The translations under genes were made by a program, and so were the position numbers. The notes beneath the pieces were generated by a model. The model worked only from the letters and a program-made list of their open reading frames with translations, was not told the DNA's origin and searched no databases. This document shows, one piece after another, positions 1-5,995 of a DNA stretch of 6,742 nucleotides. How positions within the stretch are numbered: position 1 is the stretch's first letter; the number at the start of each line of letters is the position of its first letter. This stretch comes from Synergistaceae bacterium UBA4088 (GTDB lineage: Bacteria; Synergistota; Synergistia; Synergistales; Thermovirgaceae): the NCBI GenBank assembly GCA_002382605.1, contig DFYG01000033.1:8085-14826 (forward strand), written 5' to 3'.

Positions 1-63
1 GGCAGCCTGGAGGCCGGAGCGGGTTTCGCGGGATGCCGTTGTTCCGATATTTTCCGTTGCCAT
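1..63 (-). CDS. Possible 5' end of a divergent gene, unrecognised (partial)
   Basis: On the minus strand an ATG at 63-61 opens a frame that runs without a stop to the window edge and gives 21 residues beginning MATENIGTTASRETRSG. An AAGGAA at 78-73 lies 9 nt before the ATG, a workable ribosome binding site. The codons look coding-like, with many G or A first positions. The fragment is too short to assign to a family. It would be transcribed away from the MsrQ-like gene, leaving about 80 bp for two promoters. The competing plus-strand frame from base 1 is also open and ends in a TGA at 145-147. Its peptide is Cys-rich and unconvincing. Confidence 0.3.
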   Translation of the reverse strand, partial: MATENIGTTASRETRSGLQAA

Positions 64-99
64 GCCGGGTCATTCCTTCCGGATCCAATTTCAGGATGT

Positions 100-105
100 T
101 ATCAT
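100..105 (+). promoter_or_regulatory. Weak candidate -10 element for the MsrQ-like gene
   Basis: TATCAT matches the sigma-70 -10 consensus at five of six positions and would start a transcript near 112, about 32 nt before the ATG. No good -35 hexamer lies 16-18 nt upstream, where the sequence is TTCCGG-like. This is a guess from one hexamer only. Confidence 0.2.
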
Positions 106-125
106 TTGACCGAGAAGCTTCAGCC

Positions 126-139
126 CCTCCAAAAGGAGG
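126..139 (+). promoter_or_regulatory. Shine-Dalgarno inside a small hairpin
   Basis: CCTCC, AAAA, GGAGG form a perfect 5-bp all-GC stem except for one T-A pair, with a four-base A loop. The 3' arm is the ribosome binding site of the following gene, 7 nt before the ATG at 147 and 4 nt before the ATG at 144. A folded leader would mask the SD core, so translation may be damped. Because an SD pairs with any CCTCC nearby, the arrangement could also be chance. Confidence 0.4.
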
Positions 140-143
140 CCGA

Positions 144-731
144 ATGATGAACAGATCACGCGCGTTAGCCTTTTTCCTTCCCCCGCTTGTGCTGTTTTCC
201 GCCATCGCCGTCTATCACCTTCAGGCCATACCGTCCCCTGATCCTGTCTATAAGGCGATCCGGGCCGCCGGAATGATGGCTTACCCGGCTTCATTTCTCG
301 CGATCGTTACCTCGGCGTTCCCGAAGGAGGCAACAAGCCTCTCCGGGGAGTCCTTCCTGCGGGTCCATCATATTTTCGCGTTCTGGGGCCTCACGCTGAT
401 GCTTGTCCACACCGGCGCGATATGGGCCTCGTTCGGGACTCCGGCTGTCCTGGTACCTCAATCAGGGACTCTCCGGGAGTTCTTCCTTTTCGGAGGAAGG
501 GTGGCACTTCCTCTTTTCATCCTGACGGCTGCAACGGCAAAATTCGGCCGCACGATCAAATTCTGGAGGAAGATCCACCTGCTGAACTATGCAGCCTTTA
601 TCCTGGTCACCATCCACGCGGTCATGATCGGGACCGATTTCGACTCCTCGCCAATGAGAGCGATGGCTTATACGTTCGCGGCAGTAGTGATGGCGGTGCC
701 GATAATACGCTTTTTCAGGAAGAGGCTCTGA
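144..731 (+). CDS. Ferric-reductase-like haem membrane protein (MsrQ/YedZ type)
   Basis: This is an integral membrane protein of 195 residues with about six helices, near 8-27, 40-59, 73-95, 112-132, 140-163 and 172-191. The conserved histidines of the ferric reductase-like transmembrane domain are visible: H75/H76 and H89 in helix 3, and H145 and H158 in helix 5, the last two 13 apart within a WRKIHLLNY...H pattern as in MsrQ. MsrQ is the b-haem partner that passes electrons to the periplasmic methionine sulfoxide reductase MsrP. No FAD or NAD(P)H domain is attached, which fits MsrQ rather than a full ferric reductase. No msrP gene is in the window, so the partner is unknown. Start: two adjacent ATGs (144, 147) follow the SD AAAAGGAGG at 131-139; 147 has the better spacing. 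A longer in-frame start at 33 adds a non-membrane, non-conserved extension and was rejected. The 3' end overlaps the convergent panE by 17 bp. Confidence 0.8.
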   Translation: MMNRSRALAFFLPPLVLFSAIAVYHLQAIPSPDPVYKAIRAAGMMAYPASFLAIVTSAFPKEATSLSGESFLRVHHIFAFWGLTLMLVHTGAIWASFGTPAVLVPQSGTLREFFLFGGRVALPLFILTAATAKFGRTIKFWRKIHLLNYAAFILVTIHAVMIGTDFDSSPMRAMAYTFAAVVMAVPIIRFFRKRL

Positions 732-1638
732 GTCCAGCTGCCTCCAGCGCTTTCACGAGACCGTAGACCGCCTCGGTAAACGGGAGGCTCAGGGAGGCTT
801 TTCCCCCGAGGCGAAGTATCTCGCCGCTTATCGCCTCGATCTCGGTACGGTTCCCCGCTTCTATGTCCTGGAGCATCGAAGGGCGGTTGCCCGCGGTCAT
901 TTCAAGGATCTTTTTGAGGTATTCCCACTGGGTTCGGGGTTCTACGCTAATGCCAGCAGCGGAAGCAGCTGCAGACGCCTCACGGCAGAGTGCCTCCATG
1001 ATCCTCATCGCAAAGGGCGAATCGAGGATATCCCCGTTCGACGAACGTGTAAGGGCGGCCACCGGGTTCACGGCCGCGTTGATGATGACCTTCTCCCAGA
1101 TCGATAGCCACGGCGACTCCTCGAGACCGGCCAGAAACCCCGCGGACAGGAAGGTGTCGAGAACAGTGCCTGCATCCACCCCCGACTCAACCGGGCCGAA
1201 GCGGATGAATCCGTCGCCCCCGCTTCTGACAACACCGGGTTCCGGACGGAACGCCCCGTAGGTGACCGTCCCCGCCAGAAGCCTTTCGCCCGGGACGTGC
1301 TCCTGCAGAGCCTCCACGTTGCCGAGGCCGTTCTGCAGGGTAAGCGCGAACCCGTCCGGGGAGAGAAGTTCCTTCACTCGTGGAGCTATCCCGGGCGTCT
1401 GCCATGCCTTGACAAGGATTATGACAAGGTCCGCCGGGGGGCATGCGGAGGGGTCATCGAAGATATCAAGGCGTACCGTCCGCAGTGGACCGTCCGGTCC
1501 ACCGAAAAGCAGCCCCCCGGAGCTGATCTTGTCGAAATGAGGGCCGGGACGGGACACCCCCTGTACGGGAATACCTGCCTCATGGAATTTTACCGCTATG
1601 CGACTACCGAGAGCACCGCACCCGTAGACGGTTATCAT
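715..1638 (-). CDS. panE: 2-dehydropantoate 2-reductase (ketopantoate reductase)
   Basis: This cytosolic enzyme reduces ketopantoate to pantoate with NADPH in pantothenate and CoA synthesis. The 307 residues match the usual family length of about 300. The N-terminal Rossmann fold starts directly with MITVYGCGALG, the GxGxxG nucleotide loop at 6-11. K77 in ILVKAWQT and N103 in LQNGLGN fit the conserved substrate and cofactor positions. The helical C-terminal domain has the catalytic lysine K183 in WEKVIINAAVNP, with N187 and N191, then S254 in NRPSMLQD and E266 in NRTEIE. Start: ATG at 1638 follows AAAGGGTG at 1652-1645 with 6 nt spacing. An in-frame GTG at 1647 lies inside that SD and was rejected. 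The gene follows the TMEM175-like gene by 57 bp on the same strand. No other pantothenate gene is nearby, and some family members act on other 2-oxo acids, so the substrate is inferred. Confidence 0.9.
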   Translation of the reverse strand: MITVYGCGALGSRIAVKFHEAGIPVQGVSRPGPHFDKISSGGLLFGGPDGPLRTVRLDIFDDPSACPPADLVIILVKAWQTPGIAPRVKELLSPDGFALTLQNGLGNVEALQEHVPGERLLAGTVTYGAFRPEPGVVRSGGDGFIRFGPVESGVDAGTVLDTFLSAGFLAGLEESPWLSIWEKVIINAAVNPVAALTRSSNGDILDSPFAMRIMEALCREASAAASAAGISVEPRTQWEYLKKILEMTAGNRPSMLQDIEAGNRTEIEAISGEILRLGGKASLSLPFTEAVYGLVKALEAAGLRASS

Positions 1639-1644
1639 TTTTAT

Positions 1645-1652
1645 CACCCTTT
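1645..1652 (-). promoter_or_regulatory. Ribosome binding site deciding the panE start
   Basis: AAAGGGTG, continuing into AT, pairs with the anti-SD sequence and sits 6 nt before ATG 1638. The GTG within it is in frame and would otherwise be taken as an upstream start. Confidence 0.6.
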
Positions 1653-1695
1653 CATTTACTGGCGGGGACCTGCGGAGAATTCCCCGGAAGATCCA

Positions 1696-2331
1696 TCAGG
1701 AAGGCTTATGTCTGGATGGGATCCGCAACATTGCCCTGCTCAGAAACGGCACCAGCAGGTAAACCAGCGAGCTGTCCCCCTCTATCAGGAGCGAGGCCCC
1801 CATTCCAGCAAGGGCCATGACCGGAGTGGCCAAACCGCGCATCATTTCCCGTCTGACTCTTGCGGGGTCGATGTTTTTGTCAACCAGTCTGAAGTTCTTC
1901 GTCGCGTACCACCAGTTGAGCACCATCAGCGAGCCGACAAGAAGGATGTTCAGGTGAAAGAACATGTCAGCCTCCCAAATATTCAGAAAGCGGCTCATCA
2001 TTGAAGTGGTGAACGGGATCATTGAGATCGCCGCAAGCAGCAGGAGGTTTATCCCCAGGAGGAAGGAATCGCTCCGCTTTATCTCGTTGAATTGCCTGTG
2101 GTGCCATATCCAGAAAAGAGAGAGCAGCAGGAAGCTGATGATGAAATTGAGCAGCGGGTCCCCCAGTTCCGATACAAAGCTGAGGAAGACATCTCTGCCC
2201 ATTCGGGATCCGGGTGATGGCGCCTTCAGGTCCAGAACGAGAATGGTCATTGCTACGGCGAATATCCCGTCAACAAGTGTCTCAATTCGTCCGGTTGAGA
2301 CCGGTCTGTCATCTTTCATGGTAAAAGCCAT
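1696..2331 (-). CDS. TMEM175/DUF1211 family potassium-channel-like membrane protein
   Basis: Six predicted helices in 211 residues (about 17-36, 60-78, 90-108, 122-142, 166-184, 187-203) fit the single-repeat bacterial TMEM175 architecture. Bacterial members characterised so far assemble as tetrameric potassium-permeable channels in the inner membrane. The helix 1 signature is present as RIETLVDGIFAVAMTILVLDL from R15. It keeps R15, D21, G22 and the following hydrophobic helix, but has Leu-Val where the family usually has Phe-Ser of the FSD motif. Helix 2 ends in FWIWHHRQF (73-81), a second family hallmark. Start: ATG 2331 follows GGAGGTG at 2344-2338 by 6 nt; the in-frame GTG at 2346 precedes that site and was rejected. 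The gene lies upstream of panE on the same strand and is divergent from the DUF1989 gene. Ion selectivity cannot be read from the sequence. Confidence 0.82.
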   Translation of the reverse strand: MAFTMKDDRPVSTGRIETLVDGIFAVAMTILVLDLKAPSPGSRMGRDVFLSFVSELGDPLLNFIISFLLLSLFWIWHHRQFNEIKRSDSFLLGINLLLLAAISMIPFTTSMMSRFLNIWEADMFFHLNILLVGSLMVLNWWYATKNFRLVDKNIDPARVRREMMRGLATPVMALAGMGASLLIEGDSSLVYLLVPFLSRAMLRIPSRHKPS

Positions 2332-2337
2332 CCACGG

Positions 2338-2344
2338 CACCTCC
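2338..2344 (-). promoter_or_regulatory. Ribosome binding site deciding the TMEM175-like start
   Basis: GGAGGTG is a near-perfect SD 6 nt before ATG 2331, and favours this start over GTG 2346 and ATG 2319. Confidence 0.65.
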
Positions 2345-2366
2345 ACGTTGTGCAGGCATGGGCATT

Positions 2367-2372
2367 ATTATA
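2367..2372 (-). promoter_or_regulatory. Candidate -10 promoter element for the TMEM175-like gene
   Basis: A perfect TATAAT on the minus strand, within TATATAATAAT, would give a transcript starting near 2360 and a leader of about 29 nt carrying the GGAGGTG ribosome site. The expected -35 region (about 2390-2396, reading TATGCA or TTATGC) is poor. The call rests on the hexamer and on its place in an AT-rich divergent spacer. Confidence 0.4.
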
Positions 2373-2445
2373 TACAGACTTCAGAAATATGCATAAGATC
2401 GACGATACTCAAGACAGACAACTGGGAACAACCGGAATTTTCGAA

Positions 2446-2451
2446 TATAAT
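2446..2451 (+). promoter_or_regulatory. Candidate -10 promoter element for the DUF1989 gene
   Basis: A perfect TATAAT on the plus strand predicts a start near 2458 and a leader of about 90 nt before GTG 2547. The -35 region (about 2423-2428, TGGGAA) is weak, which would suit an activator-dependent promoter. The leader is A-rich, and I found no convincing riboswitch fold in it. Confidence 0.4.
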
Positions 2452-2534
2452 TATTCTGGAATACATTCTGAAAAAGACTCACGGAAAAAAGACGCTCCTC
2501 ATGTTTAAAACCTCCTGCGAAAAACCACCTGGAT

Positions 2535-2540
2535 GGAGTG
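2535..2540 (+). promoter_or_regulatory. Ribosome binding site deciding the DUF1989 start
   Basis: GGAGTG, running on as GGAGTGATC, resembles the ideal GGAGGTGATC with one base missing and lies 6 nt before GTG 2547. Its own GTG at 2538 is in frame but has no SD of its own. GGAT (2531-2534) and ATCC (2541-2544) could form a 4-bp stem that presents the site in the loop. Confidence 0.5.
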
Positions 2541-2546
2541 ATCCTT

Positions 2547-3179
2547 GTGCCGGAAAAAACAGAAAAGGTTTTGAAAATAACCGTACCAGCAGGCCATGCA
2601 CGGGTTTTTGAAGTAAAAAATGGCGGTTTTTTTACCGTCACGGATATCGAAGGGGGGCAGATAACCGACCTGGTAGCATTCAACGCGGACGATCTTTCGG
2701 AAAAGATCTCAGGTTCTCACACACGTCTGGGGTTGCACTCGATAAGATTCAAAGTCGGGGATTCGGTCAGGTCCAATTTTCGCAGGCCCATGATGGAGAT
2801 AGTGGAGGACACCGTCGGAACACACGATATGCTGGTTCCTGCATGCGACGATCAGCGGTACCTTGTCGATTACGGGGTCATAGACCACCGCAACTGCGTC
2901 TCGAACTTCGAGGAGGTCCTCGCGCCCCGGGGGATCGGGCGCGGCAGTATACCAGACCCGCTGAACATCTTCGAGAACGCGACCGTGGATGAGGCAGGCA
3001 ACCTGGTACACCTGCCGGTTGTGTCAAAAGCCGGGGATCACATCACATTTCGAGCACTGATGAACCTGGTCTGCGCCGTTTCGGTGTGCCCGATGGACCT
3101 CAACATAACTGGAGGCGACAGGATCACTGACATTCTCGTGACGATAGACAGGAATGAAAAACAGCGTCGTGAATCGTGA
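2547..3179 (+). CDS. DUF1989 family protein (urea/guanidine carboxylase-associated type)
   Basis: The 210 residues span the DUF1989 domain essentially end to end. Family marks include the GQITDLVAFN strand (37-46), SHTR (57-60), GTHDML (91-96), the PACDDQRY segment with C100, NCVSNF with C117 (116-121), and near the C-terminus SVCPMD (179-184, C181) followed by DRITDI. The repeated Cys, His and Asp suggest a metal-binding hydrolase-like site, but I infer this from pattern only. Members next to urea carboxylase or guanidine carboxylase genes (UAAP1/UAAP2) include carboxyguanidine deiminase subunits. Here no carboxylase, second DUF1989 subunit or transporter is adjacent, so the substrate is unknown. 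No signal peptide is present, so it should be cytosolic. The start is GTG 2547. The C-terminal tail, after VTIDRNEKQR, reads into a 7-bp tandem repeat that supplies the stop. The gene is convergent with the 5'-nucleotidase gene. Confidence 0.83.
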   Translation: MPEKTEKVLKITVPAGHARVFEVKNGGFFTVTDIEGGQITDLVAFNADDLSEKISGSHTRLGLHSIRFKVGDSVRSNFRRPMMEIVEDTVGTHDMLVPACDDQRYLVDYGVIDHRNCVSNFEEVLAPRGIGRGSIPDPLNIFENATVDEAGNLVHLPVVSKAGDHITFRALMNLVCAVSVCPMDLNITGGDRITDILVTIDRNEKQRRES

Positions 3180-3190
3180 ATCGTGAATCG
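3167..3190. repeat. Three-copy 7-bp tandem repeat covering a stop codon
   Basis: TCGTGAA occurs three times in perfect tandem (3167-3173, 3174-3180, 3181-3187), followed by TCG, the beginning of a fourth copy. The DUF1989 stop codon (TGA, 3177-3179) lies within it. The unit is not a multiple of three, so a copy change would shift frame. Because each unit contains TGA, three consecutive units offer a stop in every frame. Confidence 0.85.
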
Positions 3191-3247
3191 AAAAATAAAC
3201 GCAACCACAGAAAAGTCTTTTTATAAATGCCAAACCCACGTCCCGCC
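3180..3247. other. Convergent intergenic gap, no clear terminator
   Basis: These 68 bp separate the ends of the DUF1989 gene and the 5'-nucleotidase gene. They hold the rest of the heptamer repeat and an A/T-rich stretch with AAAAGTCTTTTT. That palindrome has too small a loop to be a normal hairpin. I see no GC-rich stem followed by a T run on either strand. Confidence 0.5.
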
Positions 3248-4762
3248 CTATTTTCTGCCCAGTCGCTGCTCTCCATCCACGGGGATCTCCAGGGGCGAGT
3301 GCTCCTCTATATACCTTGCAAGCGCATCGGTGTCGGTGAATCCGGTGTCCACGGCCCGGCCTTTGAACGGAACCATCACGTCGTAGCCGTCGGCCCCCGA
3401 GGCAAGGTACGAACTGATCCCGAGGCGGTATATCTTCTCCGCATCGAGCGGAACGCCGCCGATCGATATCTCGGGCGGACCTCCTTCCGGAAAACGCGCC
3501 CTGACCCCGGAAACTTGTGGAAAACCTCCCAGCCCCGGTTTGATGAGTGAAACGGCCTCAAGGATCCCGGCGACCTCGCTTCCGCTCAGTTCGATGACCG
3601 TCAGGCTGGAGCGGAAAGGCATCACAGCCATAGCGTCGCGCATCCTTATATCCCCTGCAGCTATCGAATCCCTTATGCCCCCGGCGTTCACGATGGCGAT
3701 ATCCGCCCCCGAAACTTCACGGACCGCGTCAGTGACCAGGCGGGTAAGGTTGGTCTCCCCCGAGCGGACCTTATCCCGGTCGCCATCGAGAGGTATGAGG
3801 TTTTTTCCTATAACCTGGTCGATCTTACGGGAGCCCACCCACTCGTAATACTTCAAACGCTTCGAAATATCCGGATCTTCCCCTCCAGCCGGGTCGATCG
3901 GAATGGCCTTCCACTTCCAGTCCGTAATACGCCCATCATTTATCTCGAGATCGAAACGGCCAAGGTACTTCCCGAAAGACCCGGCCTGGGCCACCAGCGT
4001 TGACCCTATCATGACAGCGTTATCGAAGAGAGTGTGCGAATGCCCGTCGATGATCACGTCCAGCCCCTCGATGGATGCTCCCGCAAGATCCCTGGAGCCT
4101 GTCGAACCCGGAAGGCTGTTATCAAACCAGCCCAGGTGACCGAGGGCGATCACTATATCCGCACTTTCGCCCAGCGGGGGGATCAGATCCCGGGCGGTCC
4201 CGACAACATTCAGGAAACCGGCTCCCTCAAGGTGGAGAGGCTCCGACCGGGCGGTGCTTTCAGTGGTCAGGCCCAGGACGGCAACTTTGAGATCTCCCGC
4301 TTCGATCAGAATGTGTGAGCGGAACGGCCTCTTTCCCCAACTGTCGACAAGGTTGGCGCTCAGGAACGGGAACCGGGCAAAGGTCTCCTGGAAACGCAGG
4401 AGGGCGAGAGGGTTGTCGAACTCGTGGTTGCCGAGGACCAGTGCGTCACACCCCATTTTGCGGAGTATGGAGAGATCACAGAGAGCCTGCTGGAGATCAG
4501 ACTCCGGGATCCCGGTGTTGACGTCCCCGCCGTGCAGGAATATGACATTGCCGCCATTTGCGGCAACTTCCCCGCGTATATCTTCCACAAGCAGCGCAAG
4601 AGCGTCGAAACCGCCCTTGCCGCGTTCCGTCCAGATGTGTCCGTGCGTATCGTTGACGTGAAGTATGGTCAGCTGGGCCGCATCAAGCGGCCCGGAAAAG
4701 AGAAGCAGCCCAATGAGACAGATAACCTGGGAGGCGGCCGCCCGGCGCAGAGATCGTTTCAT
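3248..4762 (-). CDS. Secreted 5'-nucleotidase (UshA-type metallophosphoesterase)
   Basis: The 504-residue protein has a two-domain 5'-nucleotidase layout. A basic start and hydrophobic stretch (residues 1-29, ending near LDAA) form a Sec signal peptide without a lipobox Cys, so it should be periplasmic or secreted. The metallophosphatase domain shows NDTHGH (37-42; D38, H40), GGD (D80), GNHEFD (111-116; N112, H113), GH at 208-209, and DGHSHT (239-244; H241, H243), the ligands of a two-metal site. The C-terminal substrate domain has GETNLTRLVTDAVRE (from 336), IVNAGGIRDS, a MPFRSSL segment near 381 and ASGADGYDV (454-462), whose aromatic residue normally helps stack the base. It should hydrolyse nucleoside phosphates or related esters; the exact substrate is open. 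ATG 4762 is preceded by AAAGGGGG at 4778-4771. The serpin stop codon lies only 3 nt upstream of it, and the SD lies inside the serpin gene, so translation is probably coupled. No LPXTG anchor is present. Confidence 0.9.
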   Translation of the reverse strand: MKRSLRRAAASQVICLIGLLLFSGPLDAAQLTILHVNDTHGHIWTERGKGGFDALALLVEDIRGEVAANGGNVIFLHGGDVNTGIPESDLQQALCDLSILRKMGCDALVLGNHEFDNPLALLRFQETFARFPFLSANLVDSWGKRPFRSHILIEAGDLKVAVLGLTTESTARSEPLHLEGAGFLNVVGTARDLIPPLGESADIVIALGHLGWFDNSLPGSTGSRDLAGASIEGLDVIIDGHSHTLFDNAVMIGSTLVAQAGSFGKYLGRFDLEINDGRITDWKWKAIPIDPAGGEDPDISKRLKYYEWVGSRKIDQVIGKNLIPLDGDRDKVRSGETNLTRLVTDAVREVSGADIAIVNAGGIRDSIAAGDIRMRDAMAVMPFRSSLTVIELSGSEVAGILEAVSLIKPGLGGFPQVSGVRARFPEGGPPEISIGGVPLDAEKIYRLGISSYLASGADGYDVMVPFKGRAVDTGFTDTDALARYIEEHSPLEIPVDGEQRLGRK

Positions 4763-4765
4763 GCA

Positions 4766-5989
4766 CTATTCCCCCTTTGAAGGATCGCTGACCCTGCCCA
4801 TGAAGAGTATGCTGCCGGTGCTGTTCTCCTGAATGATGAAAATGAACGGACGGTCGGCACGAAATACCTCGGGAGGGGCCGGTATTGATTTGAGGCCGAC
4901 GATCACTGCCGTCGCCGCGGCGGCCTCCGTACCCTCCTCGTTGACATCGATGAAGGCCTTGTGAAGAACATCGGTGATGTAGAGATCCGGACTTCCGTCC
5001 ATCCCCGAGAGATCGGCCTTCGTGTCACTGAAGGCATCAACCATGCCAAGGGACTTCAGGGCTTCGACGAGTGAAAATGAACCCCAGGTGATTCTGAATC
5101 TGGGAAGAAAGACTTCGACCTCTTTTTCGGACATGCTCTGCTTCCACAGAAAGAAGTTTTCAATAGTGATCTTCTTTTCGAGATCTGAAATACTCCTTCC
5201 CGGTCCGGGGAGGATCACCACCATGGAAAGATCCCTGCCCGCGTAGGGGAGTTCCAGTATCTGCAGGTCACCCATATCCGAGTAGCCATACTCCCCGGTC
5301 CTGGTCATTAGTGAGGCCTCGATACTCTTTTCCGGAGTAACGAAGAATGGCGCTTCAACCGTGTCGTCAGGGTCGAACTGTTCCTCCCAGTCTCCCTTGA
5401 AATATATAGCGTTGACAAGAACAAGCCGGGTAAGGGGATCGATGCTCCCCTCCGGAATAAGATCTTTTATCTTCTCCCTGGTCTTGACCTCGACCCATTT
5501 GTTGATCCTCTTCCGGGACGGTTCCGGCGCATTGGCATAATCGACCGGGGTTATCTCGACCCCGTAGAATTTCTTCAGAAGGGCGGTGTATTCGGGTAGA
5601 AAGCCGTAACCGGTCTGGGGCCATATCGAGTTGGCGACCGCAAGTTCTACCGCTCCTTTACTCTGTATGTTTCCGAGAAGCGATCCCAGTTCGGCGAAAG
5701 CCTTGTGGGTTCCCTCCTGCCCTCTGGTGAAGCGCATCGCCTCCTGCATCTGTAACGCGGTGTTGCCCCGGGCTCCGCCGTAGGTCATCGCCAGCGCCGA
5801 TGAGACGCTGTAGGGCGAGAAGAAGAGGTTGCCGCCTTTCTGCTTCAGGATCTGGAAGATGTCGAATGCGAAGGCCGAGTTATCCGCCGCCGCGGACATC
5901 AAGGTTTCGGTGGCATATCCTGCGGAAACAGGTACAAGAAAAAGAAGAGCCAGTGCTGCGATAATGGTCGATCTAAAGCGTTTTCTCAC
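4766..5989 (-). CDS. Secreted serpin, probably inhibitory
   Basis: This is a full-length serpin of 407 residues, an irreversible suicide inhibitor of serine or cysteine proteases. A signal peptide covers about 1-26 (basic start, hydrophobic core, ending SAGYA), with no lipobox, so it acts outside the cytoplasm. Core marks in order: FFSPYSVSSALAMTYGGARGN (56-76), LVNAIYFKGDWEEQF (191-205), LPYAGRDLSMVVILPG (247-262), and the serpin signature FRADRPFIFII (376-386). The hinge EEGTEAAAATAV (351-362) has the small residues at P15-P9 needed for loop insertion, so the inhibitory mechanism should work. Counting from G353 as P15 puts P1 at K367 and P1' at S368, which suggests trypsin-like targets; an error of one or two residues is possible. 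Start: GTG 5989 follows GGGGGTG at 6002-5996 by 6 nt; the GTG at 5998 lies inside that SD. The gene is 18 nt after the unknown protein gene and 3 nt before the 5'-nucleotidase. Serpins are patchily distributed in bacteria. Confidence 0.92.
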   Translation of the reverse strand: MRKRFRSTIIAALALLFLVPVSAGYATETLMSAAADNSAFAFDIFQILKQKGGNLFFSPYSVSSALAMTYGGARGNTALQMQEAMRFTRGQEGTHKAFAELGSLLGNIQSKGAVELAVANSIWPQTGYGFLPEYTALLKKFYGVEITPVDYANAPEPSRKRINKWVEVKTREKIKDLIPEGSIDPLTRLVLVNAIYFKGDWEEQFDPDDTVEAPFFVTPEKSIEASLMTRTGEYGYSDMGDLQILELPYAGRDLSMVVILPGPGRSISDLEKKITIENFFLWKQSMSEKEVEVFLPRFRITWGSFSLVEALKSLGMVDAFSDTKADLSGMDGSPDLYITDVLHKAFIDVNEEGTEAAAATAVIVGLKSIPAPPEVFRADRPFIFIIQENSTGSILFMGRVSDPSKGE

Positions 5990-5995
5990 GATCTT

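Noticed and set aside
33..143. In-frame upstream extension of the MsrQ-like gene from an ATG at 33
   Set aside because: It has no SD and adds a 37-residue non-hydrophobic stretch before a strong SD and twin ATGs. The same bases better fit a leader and a possible divergent gene.
1..147. Plus-strand open frame from the window edge ending in TGA that overlaps the ATG at 144
   Set aside because: The stop-start overlap is suggestive, but the peptide is Cys-rich with no recognisable pattern and crosses the hairpin and SD. Coding is not supported.
1663..1686. Inverted repeat CGGGGA / TCCCCG with a 12-nt loop between the TMEM175-like gene and panE, possible terminator
   Set aside because: The stem is only 6 bp, the loop is long, and no T run follows on the minus strand, so it is not a convincing terminator.
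2452..2546. Possible guanidine-type riboswitch in the DUF1989 leader, suggested by the link of this family to guanidine
   Set aside because: The leader is A-rich, lacks the strong paired elements of the guanidine riboswitch classes, and shows no paired ACGR hairpin loops.
1297..2611. Long plus-strand open frames across panE and the TMEM175-like gene (1297-2004 and 1964-2611)
   Set aside because: They are antisense to two well-supported genes, have low-complexity or unrecognisable products, and have no good ribosome sites.
3206..3223. AAAAGTCTTTTT palindrome in the convergent gap as a bidirectional terminator
   Set aside because: The arms meet with almost no loop and contain hardly any GC pairs, so a stable hairpin is unlikely.
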